Below, in pieces: positions 48,969 to 58,859 of a DNA stretch of 64,000 bases. This DNA comes from Ridgeia piscesae. Taxonomy: Eukaryota > Annelida > Polychaeta > Sabellida > Siboglinidae. The stretch lies in assembly GCA_025642075.2 (NCBI GenBank), contig JAODUO010000048.1:89501-153500 (forward strand), read 5' to 3'. The notes beneath the pieces are model-generated. The model saw only the letters and a list, made by a program, of their open reading frames with translations, was not told the origin of the DNA and ran no database searches. The position numbers and the translations under genes were made by a program. How positions within the stretch are numbered: the first letter of the stretch is position 1; each line of letters begins with the position of its first letter.

Positions 48969-49275
48969 TATTCAAATGGATGTTTCATAAAATTATACGA
49001 TGTTACATACAGATTGTCTTAAATATTAGTGTCTTCCACCGGTCTATGGATATGACAGGTACCAGAACTATCATCTGCTCAATATTATTACTGTTATAAA
49101 CAGGTCAATGTCATGGAGAGTTACACGCCATAATATAAATATACTATTTGTCACATCGTTATGGCACATGCCACTGACTGTCTAAACTGGAATGTTTCAT
49201 TGCCATTCGACCCACAGCTCCATTGGTGTTAAAGTAATAACTAAATTCCTCGCGAATGTCCCATGCATTAGATGG

Positions 49276-49385
49276 GCTTCCGTGTTTTGCCAGTCTTGAC
49301 AGGGTAACACCACGTCTTCTTGGAGACTATGAAAGAATTTATAACTATTGCTTGAGCAGGGCTCGACGCGTTTCGGAAAATGTCA
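49276..49385 (+). pseudogene. Inverted duplicate of a transposase segment
   Basis: On the plus strand the stretch encodes LLGDYERIYNYCLSRARRVS, the reverse-complement copy of 49571-49652. Next to it, a 37-bp block around CCAGTCTTGACAGGGTAAC is repeated directly at 49276 and 49387. Confidence 0.85.
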
Positions 49386-49670
49386 TATTCCGTGTTGTGC
49401 CAGTCTTGACAGGGTAACACCCTCGTTGTCACTTAGGTGCATGTTGCAGTACTGTGTATCATTTCTAGTTAACAAGAAATTGTGCAGTGTAACACATGCA
49501 TTTGTTACCACTGTGCACTTGTCATGTGACAGATGCATGTGTTTGTCAAACACTCTGAAACGATTCATCAAAATCCCAAAGGCATTTTCCGAAACACGTC
49601 GAGCCCTGCTCAAGCAATAGTTATAAATTCTTTCATAGTCTCCAAGAAGACGTGGTGGGTATGGTTTCAT
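49383..49670 (-). pseudogene. PIF/Harbinger transposase, C-terminal part
   Basis: The frame carries MKPYPPRLLGDYERIYNY, then CLSRARRVSENAFGILMNRF and VTNACVTLHNFLL, the last portion of the DDE_Tnp_4 nuclease of PIF/Harbinger transposases (also HARBI1). Two catalytic acidic residues would lie upstream, where only a microsatellite remains, so it cannot be functional. Confidence 0.85.
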
Positions 49671-49685
49671 GAGGTATGATTTGAG

Positions 49686-49875
49686 GTGGTGGTGGTGGTG
49701 GTGGTGATGAGTGATGATGAGTGGTGGTGGTGGTGGTGGTGGTGGTGGTGGTGGTGGTGGTGGTGGTGGTGGTGGGATGATGATGGTGGTGGTGGTGGTG
49801 GTGGTGGTGGTGGTGGTGGTGATGTGGTGGTGGTGGTGGTGGTGGTGGTGGTGGTGGTGGTGGTGATGGTGGTGG

Positions 49876-49906
<31 letters not shown>

Positions 49907-50030
49907 GGTGGTGGTGGTGGTGGTGGTGGTGGTGATGGTGGTGGTGATGATGATGGTGGTGGTGGTGGTGGTGGTGGTGGTGGTGGTGGTGGTGGTGGTG
50001 GTGGTGGTGGTGGTGGTGGTGGTGTTGATG
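49686..50030. repeat. (GGT/GAT)n microsatellite
   Basis: About 345 bp of GGT triplets with GAT interruptions arranged in repeated blocks. It abuts the broken transposase. Confidence 0.97.
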
Positions 50031-50184
50031 TTACTTTTGCTGTTGTTGCCTCTTCTTTTTCTTTTGTTGTTGTTGATGTTGTTGTTTCTGAAGCACTTGC
50101 TGCTGCTACTGCTAGAAATCAGTACACAACAGAAGGAGTGCCATCAACCACAGTGTCATTTGATGTACACATACAGTACAAATT

Positions 50185-50270
50185 CAAGATTCAAAGATTC
50201 AAAAGACTTTATTGTCCATTTAAAACATCACATTAAAAACGGAAATTGTTCTTCAGTTGCACGGTAAAAT
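50185..50270. mobile_element. Candidate retroelement 3' end
   Basis: Serial TTCAAGATTCAAAGATTC motifs followed by GACTTTATTGTCC resemble ends of interspersed elements common in marine invertebrate genomes. Recognition is from general pattern only. Confidence 0.35.
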
Positions 50271-50639
50271 GACAGTAATGAGATTGGTGAGCCATAACAT
50301 ATATGTTGATAAATTCCATTTTCTTGTGTACATGCTAACTGGATGTTGACGTGAGACGTTTGTTACACACGTACGGCTGTCGCAGTCAGAGTTCTTGTAC
50401 AGGACACATTAAGTAAAGCATGTTGAGAGACCTCGCTAGGCTTGTTGTAAGACTTCTAATTCAAACAGCTGCTACTGATTGAATGTGCTGCAGACTTCAG
50501 ATTCTGTGTTTGGAAAAATAATTCCACATCGCACATATTTAAACAGTGTTTACAGTGTGCTAAGGTAACAATATGACACAATTTAAAAACGTAGCTATAT
50601 AACCTTGCCTATCCATCAGTTGACAACGAGAATGTTTAT

Positions 50640-50930
50640 GGACGTTTAGATAGATAAACACTTTTTATTGAAGCGCCTCTCAGCTTGGTGTCCAAGGAAT
50701 TAGGCGCAACAGAAGTTTCCATATTATTATTACTCTGGGGTTCCCGGGCCGACTGACAGGATTTGTCGACCCTTGCTACCATACAGCACGTCTTCCCGCG
50801 AAGGTCTATACATCCGGACATGCGCATTATGTGCGGTAGTATTTTTCAGCGGCAATGTTTCGCTACAGCGCGATCGGAAGAGAACCTCTGTTTGGCGACT
50901 GGGGGTGGACGCGTCGTCAAAGCATAATAT
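50640..50930 (-). other. Unassigned minus-strand stretch with poly(A)-like AATAAA
   Basis: A 63-codon minus-strand open frame ends next to an AATAAA (plus 50664-50670 region, TTTATTG). No motif is recognised; it could be the 3' end of a retroposed transcript. Confidence 0.25.
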
Positions 50931-51019
50931 TATTGGTGTCGTCTATTACGTAAGTCAGTAGAACGGCTTTCGCGCGTTCGTCGTTTAAACGATAGTAACG
51001 TCATAGTAAGGCATGTGCT

Positions 51020-53710
51020 TGCGCGGAAATGACGTCAACACTAGCTTTCTGTATCCACGGGGAACGATCGAGAAGGCACTGGGCGAAGCGCCGCTGTATT
51101 CGGGAAGAAACGTATAGACGGGCGATCCCAACATGAGAACGGGCCTGCATACACAACTGAGAGGTAGGTTTGTTGAAATGCTAGCGATATTTCAAGTGCG
51201 CTTAACGGGGAAAATGTACGCCGTACGATATTTCAAGTTGACTGCTGTGGCGGCAACATCATGGCGGCCCTGAACAGTTTCGACAGCGGACAAAGCTAAG
51301 CTCACAGTGTTTGCAGATGTGTTTTATAATTCACTAGTATCACAAAGGTAAATAGCAAAGAGCGTTAAATTACTTTTGTTTTAATAATTCTTAGTAAGAA
51401 TGTTTAGGTTGCCTTTCGAATATGACGTCGCGGTCGCATAGGGCTTCGTCACACCACGGACGGTACAGGTTCTGTATTCGTTATATGACTCCCGGTAGCC
51501 ATTTAATTTCAGTGGCATTATTATATCCCATAAAATATATATATACGTCAACATTAATTGATACCAGATCATCAGCAGTTATTATTGGATTAAAATATAG
51601 CCGTAGAGTAAGGAATAAAGTCAAGTCGTCCGTGTCCCGCTTGGCTACTCCCGGGCGCAACTGACGCGTCTGTAAGTAGACGGAATGAATTTCTACCCAT
51701 GGTAATGGGCCAGCGTATTTTCTGCCCTATTATCGTTATTTGTCTTTGTGTTTCAGATATAGTGCGTCACGTCAGTGCGACAGCGGATACCTGAAGGTGG
51801 AGTATCGATCAAAAGGTATGTCGTTACTTGTTATCTTATGTGACCCAGAAGAGGACGCAGAAGGGGACGCAGAAGATGGAGCAGAAGCGGACGCAGAAGA
51901 GGACACAGAAGCGGACGCAGAAGAGGACGCAGAAGATGGAACAGAAGAGGACGCAGAAGAGGACCAAAAATGCTGGAAGAGGACGCAGAAGGGGACCCAG
52001 AAGATGGAGCAGAAGAGGACGCAGAAGAGGACATAGAAGAGGACGCAGAAGTGGACGCAGAAGCGGACGCAGAAGATGGAGCAGAAGAGGACGCAGAAGA
52101 GGACCAAAACATGCTGGAAGAGGACGTTGAAGGGGACGCTGAAGATGGAGCAGAAGAGGACGCAGAAGAGGACATTGAAGGGGACGCAGAAGTGGACGCA
52201 GAAGATGGAATAGAAGAGGACGCAGAAGAGGACCAGAAATTAACATAATCAAGTTTCCCTTACTCTATTAACTTTGTTTTCTTTATGTTTCCAGGTGCTG
52301 TGACGTCACTGGACATCGGAATGAAGAGTATGACAAAGGGTACTTCTGTGACGACAGCTGTAGGTATGAATTATTGTTAGTTCTCTAAGTAAGACTCTTA
52401 GGCGTCATGAAGTTTTCCACTTCTTTGTTATTGTTATCACGTTTCTGTTGTATACGCAAAGCTGCAGCCGTGACGTAAATGGAACACTGAAGACAGAACA
52501 GGGAACAAAAGGTAGATTTTACAAAATTGCTCTCTCCGCATCTACGATTACAGACTACAATTTTAATCCGTCATTTTTAATTGATGCTTATCTTTCAGAT
52601 GCTTGGCAATAAATAATATTACCCATATTTTAAGTTTCATGTTGGAAACTGTTCAACTTGCGTTGTGGCAAGACGTAACGTCACAGGAAGGAACAACGAA
52701 AGAGCAGCTATAAAACAATAAAAAGGTAAACTTTCGGTTACATCATTCTTAGTATACATATGCCTACATGTAAAACATCTTTGACGTTTTGATGTGGCAG
52801 TTGTGCCATTACGGATCACCAACGATGTTCTACCTGATATACGGGAAATGGTAAAGATCATAAACCGAAGTGATAGTGTTTTCACATTATCTTTGGTGCA
52901 TATACAGCAGCAATTGCTTGGTTTTTGATATTTTATTATCGGTTTGATCTTTGTTTTAGGTCAGAATTAGCCACTATGACAGAAATAGTATCAACCTAAA
53001 ACGTTCCTTACGTGCCATATTGGGTACATTTCATGACGTAACGATCTTCACATGTGAAGCCGGTACAGCAAGTCATATTATACATTCTAATTGAAGTTTT
53101 TGGTTTTAGGTCGGAGGTAGCCAGAGTTTCAACAACGTTCGCTCGTCAACGACCGGGTCTCGCTAGACGGAGACGGCGACCTTCCGCTGGAGCACACGCC
53201 ACGGCAGCGACAGAGGCCGACGGACCGGCACCGATCGGCTCGGCTCCGTGGCCCACGTCGCTCACCCAGAGTAACGGCGCGGGAGACGCGCCAGGACCTC
53301 GCACACGAGTGATTTACTCGTCGAACTAACCCCATCCAGGGAACGTTTGACGCGCCGCTACGGACGTTGCAGAACGACACGTGTTTGTGCGGCACGAAAT
53401 TAACGTCTGTACTGACTCCGCACGTAACTCGGACACGCGTCGTCACTGTTCACAGTTGACTAACAGTCACAAAACAGTATCGCGTTGTGGTGATACCGGT
53501 CAGTGTACTGTACGGACCACGCCAATGAACATACCTGCGAGTCACGTGATGTGACTGAACAAATACATGTGACGGTCGCTTTGCTCCGAAAGTAAACTGG
53601 AGGCATCTGAACGTTATATCATAACTAGTTATTACTGGCCACAAGTGTATTTATACAGATCTACATATAGTGAAATTACCCTTGTATTATAATAATAAAA
53701 CGTACAACGC
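51020..53710 (+). ncRNA. Candidate spliced transcript B (low coding potential)
   Basis: Exons are about 51020-51164, then 51757-51815, 52295-52363, 52468-52511, 52599-52725, and 53110 to the AATAAA at 53694-53699. All GT/AG borders match copy A. Exons 3 and 4 are open together here (CCDV...YFCDDSC then SRDVNGTLKTEQ) and stop in exon 5. The last exon holds an Arg/Ala-rich open frame ending at 53328, which has no start codon and is frame-shifted in copy A. A lncRNA is the simpler reading. Confidence 0.5.
51848..52240 (+). repeat. Acidic-coding tandem repeat, copy B
   Basis: Same 12-bp unit family as 41710-42135, with a different order of variants, in the same intron. Confidence 0.9.
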
Positions 53711-54095
53711 TTTGTTGAGAACAACTGCTGTTGTCATTTGCAATAAAAATATAGGCCTATTTATCTTCAGACTTCAGCGATAAAAACTGACCACAACGTG
53801 TCACAGACTTGACCATGTCTGCGTCCTACACGGCTTGTGCTAGTAAAATACGGCAACTGTTGCTACGTGTGTAGACGTATCCCACCAGAAACTAGTATGC
53901 AAAAGACAGGCCTGTTTCGGTTGAAAGTTATTATTAGGAACTGCTATTTTAGTCCCGTAAGCACAGACGCGGCAACGAGAGGTCGAGCGGTAGCAGCCAT
54001 CTGCAATTTCTTTGGGGGCAGATATATTTTTGTTTGGCCTCCCCCTCCTCAATAAATAACATAGGATAAGACAGCAGCGAAAATGCATGAACACC

Positions 54096-54096
54096 A

Positions 54097-54136
<40 letters not shown>

Positions 54137-54155
54137 CACACGCACGCACGCACCG
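54096..54155. repeat. (ACGC)n microsatellite
   Basis: ACGC tetranucleotides; the equivalent tract in copy A at 43890-43920 is much shorter. Confidence 0.96.
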
Positions 54156-54223
54156 GAGTGTTACGCTTGCCGTCGCCCATGGTAGCTTAGCCTCCCGACT
54201 GTCCACAGCGCACCGGGGATTAA

Positions 54224-54552
54224 ACATGTAACGGTAAGTTCTTATATAGCGCAGTATCCAATCCTCAGGACTGCTCAAACTCAAAGCATGTTACACTTTA
54301 CTCCCTGACAGACCTGTTAATCAAACATCGTCTCGGTTTTTCTGGGAAGAATCTAACCACACTGCAATTAATGCGTGAAAGGTGTTCGTACAAATATCCA
54401 CCATTGTCTATAGCCAGGTACTCATTCCTACAACTGAATGAACTGGAGTAGAGTGAAATAACTTCCCCACGTTTTTACACCGCAGCACAGGATTCGAACT
54501 AGGGTTCGTTGCGGATAGTCCGAAGCTCGATGACTATTATGCTAGGCTAACA
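54224..54552 (-). mobile_element. tRNA-derived SINE, copy B (complete head)
   Basis: On the minus strand a tRNA-like head with A-box-like TAGCATAATAG, CGGACTATCCGC and B box AGTTCGAATCC precedes the same core and GCGCTATATAAG tail as copy A. Confidence 0.8.
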
Positions 54553-54735
54553 CCTACGATTTTCACCACACACCTACCGACTAGTCGGCGTAAACTCAGT
54601 CGGCCGACTGCAGTCGGTAGGTGTGTGCTGAAATTTACGTCGACGGTCGGCCTGATTCCGCCGATTAACGCCGATTCAAATGTTGAGTCGCTAGCCGACG
54701 CTAGTCTGCAGTCGGCGTTAGATAAGGACGTATCC
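54553..54735. repeat. Palindromic stretch with CACACACCTACCGACT arms
   Basis: ACACACCTACCGACT and AGTCGGTAGGTGTGTG lie about 30 bp apart as inverted copies, and CAGTCGGC/GCCGACTG motifs recur. It resembles the end of a non-autonomous DNA transposon. Confidence 0.55.
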
Positions 54736-54754
54736 GGTGTGGTGGTCCCAGAAT

Positions 54755-55130
54755 AGTCCAGTCCAGTCCAGTCCAGTCCAGTCCAGTCCAGTCCAGTCCA
54801 GTCCAGTCCAGTCCAGTCCAGTCCAGTCCAGTCCAGTCCAGTCCAGTCCAGTCCAGTCCAGTCCAGTCCAGTCCAGTCCAGTCCAGTCCAGTCCAGTCCA
54901 GTCCAGTCCAGTCCAGTCCAGTCCAGTCCAGTCCAGTCCAGTCCAGTCCAGTCCAGTCCAGTCCAGTCCAGTCCAGTCCAGTCCAGTCCAGTCCAGTCCA
55001 GTCCAGTCCAGTCCAGTCCAGTCCAGTCCAGTCCAGTCCAGTCCAGTCCAGTCCAGTCCAGTCCAGTCCAGTCCAGTCCAGTCCAGTCCAGTCCAGTCCA
55101 GTCCAGTCCAGTCCAGTCCAGTCCAGTCCA
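54755..55130. repeat. (AGTCC)n pentanucleotide array, about 75 units
   Basis: No variant unit was seen by eye over 376 bp, which suggests recent expansion or homogenisation. Confidence 0.98.
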
Positions 55131-55249
55131 GGATTCGGCACGAATTTGGGAGCGCGACGGTCCCATCCACGAACAAAATTGTAAACGCCTGATGTCAATC
55201 TTGTCAAAAGTACCTTCAGTCCAGTGGCGTAGCCAGGATTTGTATTGAG

Positions 55250-55250
55250 G

Positions 55251-55346
<96 letters not shown>

Positions 55347-55384
55347 CGTATATAACGTATATGTATATGGCATAAACTGAAGGT

Positions 55385-55457
<73 letters not shown>

Positions 55458-55460
55458 GCA
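55250..55460. repeat. Two long (AT)n microsatellites
   Basis: AT tracts at about 55254-55344 and 55388-55455, separated by a unique 43-bp piece. Confidence 0.97.
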
Positions 55461-55744
55461 TTTCTCCCGCGCTCGTTACAAAATCTCCAGTTTATCATTC
55501 CACCTACAGTTTTTTCAGCTTCGTAATTTCAGATTATTCCCGCCTTCTTGTAAATAAATATTTCAGCGATTCTCGTGATAATCGAAACGTTTCGAATTGC
55601 AAATTTATTTCGGTAACTATTTGTGTTGTCCCATGTTTATTTTCCCGATACAACGGCAGTGAACAACAGGCATATTAATTTGATGGAATGTCAGGTGATC
55701 ACGAAACAACGCATCAAATTCGTTTCTATTCGGTTTGACCTATG

Positions 55745-57145
55745 TCATCAGCTGTCCCTCGAAACGAGGATGACGTCTTCCAGTGGTCGGTCATGTGTTC
55801 TGAGGTGACTCAAGAGCCCGATTCTTGATCTGCAGTTCTTGTTGCAGTGTGGGCTGGAGGTGCCAGATGGAAGGGAGACGTGGAGATGTTGAGACGTGTC
55901 CCTCTCCTTTCTCCTCTGCAGTCTCTCCGCCTCGTGAAGTAGACGGTTTGTCTCAAATTTGGCCGTTGCCTGGTATATGGTACGGCGCCAAAGTGAACGG
56001 TCTGTAGCAATACGTTCCCAGGCATTTATGTCAATTTGGCCTTTCTTCATATCATGTTTAGCAGTGTCTTTGAATCGTTTTCTCTGGCCACCAAGTGTTC
56101 TTACACAATGTGTTAGTTGTGCAAAAAGCATCCCTACTTGTCGGGAGGCATTTTCCCGACATTCTGATACAGTGGCCAGCCCAGCGAAGTTGGTTCTGCA
56201 TTACCACTGCCTCGATACTAGTTATGTTGGCCTCCATGAGGCGATCTTGCCATCGGATACAAAGTATCTTTCTGAGACAACGTCGATGGAATTTCTCCAC
56301 GGTCTTCAGGTGACATCGATAAGTAACCCACGCCTCGCTCCCGTAGAGTGGTAATACAAACGGCTTTGAGATCATCTCTTTAGTATCTTTCCTGAGGTTG
56401 TGATTATCGAACACTCGATTTCGCAGTTTCCTGAAAGATGTGCTGGCACGGTGTTGTATTTCTGCTTCATAGGCGGCCTTCTTGGATAGATGACTCCCTA
56501 AGTACGGGAAATGTTCAACAACTTCTAGGGTTGTTCCAGATATTTTAATATCAGGAGGTCCTTCAATCTTGGTTTTTCTTATGTTGATGGAGAGTCCTAG
56601 ACTTTGATATGCTTCTGTAAGGAGATCAAGGCTCGTCTGAAGCTTTTCTGCTGTGTGGACAAGAGTGGCACAGTCATAAGCATACTGAAAGTCTATAACG
56701 GCTGTCTTTGTCACTTTTGTTTTGCCTTGAGACGACGACTCAGGTCGAAAAGCCGGTAGTCAATTTCAACTCCACACGGAAGGCGGTCACGGACAAGAAA
56801 GAGTAAGGCACATAGGTAGATCGTGAAGAGAGTCGGCGCAATAACGCATCCCTGCTTCACCCCTGTATGGATGGTGAAAGGCTCTGTTTCAGTCCCGTTG
56901 ATGAGGACAGTTGCTGTGGCATCTTGTCATGGAGAAGTCTCAGAATTGTGTTAAAGTTGGTAGAGCAACTAAAGCTGGACATGTTTCCAGAGAGCTTCAC
57001 GGTTGATGGAGTCGAAGGCCTTAGTCAAGTCAATGAAAGCCATGCAAATGTCCCTGCTTTGTTCCTGATATTTCTCTTGAATTTGCCGGGCCACAAAGAT
57101 CATGTCCGTGGTTCCTCGAGATACCCGCGATTATATGAAACCACT
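55745..57145 (-). pseudogene. Non-LTR retrotransposon reverse transcriptase, 5'-truncated and inactive
   Basis: Read on the minus strand from 57145 down: RGTTDMIFVARQIQEKYQE, MAFIDLTKAFDSINREALW, then after frame breaks GVKQGCVIAPTLFTIYL, the YADD-box region as FQYAYDCATL, SINIRKTK, FPYLGSHLS, LYGSEAW, and RWAGHCIRM. It ends with a Cys/His finger (HCNKNCRSRIGLLSHLRTH). The order is that of LINE reverse transcriptases common in marine animals. The first Asp of YADD is Tyr, and at least two frameshifts are present. The endonuclease is missing. Confidence 0.9.
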
Positions 57146-57151
57146 ACGCAG

Positions 57152-57381
57152 ATCGATATGACTCCAGCGAAAACGTGTACGAAGCCAGTTTTGCCTACAC
57201 GTTCGAAGAAGAAATATGCATCGACGATTATGCAGGCGTGGGATGCCGATTTAACCTAGATCAGCCGACAGAGGAGTCTCATGCTTTTTGCCGTGTGTAC
57301 AACTCGCATTTCAGTGTTGTCGCGGGTGGAAACATGACGCAATTCGCCATGCAGCAAAATCTGCCGCATGGAATTATGTGA
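57152..57381 (+). CDS. Orphan plus-strand ORF, possible terminal exon
   Basis: An open frame follows a possible acceptor (CCACTACGCAG) and encodes YEASFAYTFEEEICIDDYAG and FCRVYNSHFSVVAGGNMTQF, ending with TGA at 57379-57381. AATAAA follows at about 57600. Composition is protein-like and not repetitive. No family is recognised, and it may be part of a mobile element next to the LINE. Confidence 0.35.
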
Positions 57382-57504
57382 AGGCATAACCTGAGCAGCA
57401 TGATATATGAGCTGGCTGGTGATGTGTAAGCTGCAGGTAGTGCTGAGCTGTTTTGCAGATAAGACTGGTGGTGATGATGTTTTTGTGTGTATATCTATCT
57501 ATAT

Positions 57505-57507
57505 ATT

Positions 57508-57582
<75 letters not shown>
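57505..57582. repeat. (AT)n microsatellite
   Basis: AT run preceded by CTATAT repeats. Confidence 0.97.
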
Positions 57583-57583
<1 letters not shown>

Positions 57584-57727
57584 GATATGATGTTGTTCAA
57601 ATAAAGATTTGTTTACATATATTGTGTTTGTGAATTTTGCATTCTACCGCTGTGCGATAGCATCGATGTTTGATAGCTCGATTTTCACGCACAAATCTCC
57701 AGTTTTTCATTTCAGAAACTTAACAGG

Positions 57728-57732
<5 letters not shown>

Positions 57733-57803
<71 letters not shown>
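57733..57803. repeat. (AT)n microsatellite
   Basis: Uninterrupted AT dinucleotides. Confidence 0.97.
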
Positions 57804-57806
<3 letters not shown>

Positions 57807-57829
57807 GACATCATATAACATTTTTTAGT

Positions 57830-57925
57830 ATATATAATCATTTATTGTTGGTCTATTACTAATCATAAAATAAACAAAGGTGTTTATTGTATGCTATTTA
57901 AAATAGTTATGTTGGCTACATGACT
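57830..57925 (+). mobile_element. Dispersed repeat D, fragment
   Basis: Contains ATTGTTGGTCT, ATAAACAAAGG and TGCTATTTAAAATAGTTATG in the order seen at 45025-45105. Confidence 0.75.
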
Positions 57926-57939
57926 ACCCAGCTAACACA

Positions 57940-58735
57940 CCACGTGGTTACCACGTTGAAAAAATGTGGCGGTTACGTGAAAGTGGCAGTGACGTGGCAT
58001 AGTCACGTGGCCATGAGGTGGCAGTTAGGTGAAAGTGGCATTGACGTGGAAGAGCCGTGACCATGATGTTGCAATATGGTGGCAGTATGGTGAAAGTGGT
58101 ATTGACGTGGTAGATTCGTGGCTATGTGTGACGTTGTAAAATGGTGGCAGTTTGGTGAAAGTGGAATTGACGTGGTAGATTCGTGGCCGTGCGTGATAAC
58201 GTTGCAATATGGGGGCCCTTTTGGTGAAAGTGGTATTGACGTGGTAGATTCGTGGCCGTGCTTTGGAAAATGGTGGCATTTTGGGGAAAGTGGAATTGAC
58301 GTGGTAGATTCGTGGCCGTGCGTGATAACGTTGCAATATGGTGGCCGTTTGGTGAAAGTGGTATTGACGTGGTAGGTTCGCGGCCATTTGTGACGTTGTA
58401 AAATGGTGGCAGTTTGGTGAAAGTGGAATTGACGTGGTAGATTCGTGGCCGTGCGTGATAACGTTGCAATATTGTGGCATTTTGGTGAAAGTGGTATTGA
58501 CGTGGTAGATTCGTGGCCATTTGTGACGTTGTAAAGTGGTGGCAGTTTGGTGAAAGTGGAATTGACGTGGTAGATTCGTGGCCACCTGTGACAACGTTGC
58601 AATATGGTAGATGTTTGGTGAAAGTGGTATTGACGTAGTAGAGTCATGGCCACATGTGACGTTGTAAAATGGTGGCAGTTTGGTGAAAGGGGAAATTTTA
58701 CGTGGTAGAGTCGTGACCATGCGTGACAATGTTTT
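57940..58735. repeat. Minisatellite, period about 60-68 bp
   Basis: About 12 units share TTGGTGAAAGTGG(A/T)ATTGACGTGGTAG-type cores followed by variable ATTCGTGGCC and ATAACGTTGCAATATGG parts. Two unit types alternate irregularly. Confidence 0.92.
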
Positions 58736-58850
58736 AAAGGTGTGTTTTATGTGACAGTTGAGTTGAGTTATATTGCCAGCTGATCTAACATTAAAAGGAA
58801 GGATATTCCAAATAGTAGGTGCAGCCACTTGAAAATATGTATACATGGTG
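58736..58850 (-). pseudogene. LINE reverse transcriptase C-terminal tail
   Basis: On the minus strand FQVAAPTIWNILPFNVRSA and LNCHIKHTFKTL match the C-terminal tail found in many CR1/Jockey-like LINE proteins (AAPxxWNSLPxxxRSA...LKxHLF). It runs straight into the minisatellite, so the element's 3' end is lost. Confidence 0.75.
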
Positions 58851-58859
58851 CATATATGT

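Larger units (their letters stand above)
47734..49680. mobile_element. PIF/Harbinger transposon remnant (accessory gene plus transposase tail)
   Basis: A plus-strand MADF-type gene and a minus-strand Harbinger transposase 3' part lie tail to tail about 0.4 kb apart, the usual two-gene plan of animal Harbingers. The transposase is cut at the GGT microsatellite. Terminal inverted repeats were not found, so the outer limits are uncertain. Confidence 0.7.
50946..54507 (+). repeat. Segmental duplication, copy B
   Basis: Direct copy of 40872-44272, about 10.1 kb away. It keeps 54 bp or so of the last exon that copy A lacks, and the full SINE head. Confidence 0.93.

Noticed and set aside
49686..50267. 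Poly-Val/Trp/Gly ORF
   Set aside because: Translation of a GGT microsatellite.
55125..55146. ATTCGGCACGA next to the pentanucleotide array resembles a cDNA-library adaptor
   Set aside because: Only about 11 bases match, and the flanks are ordinary genomic sequence, so it is probably chance; raw reads would settle it.
54537..55498. Long minus-strand ORFs with WTGLD repeats
   Set aside because: A pentanucleotide repeat read over three frames yields a 5-residue repeat in every frame; no flanking domain or start context.
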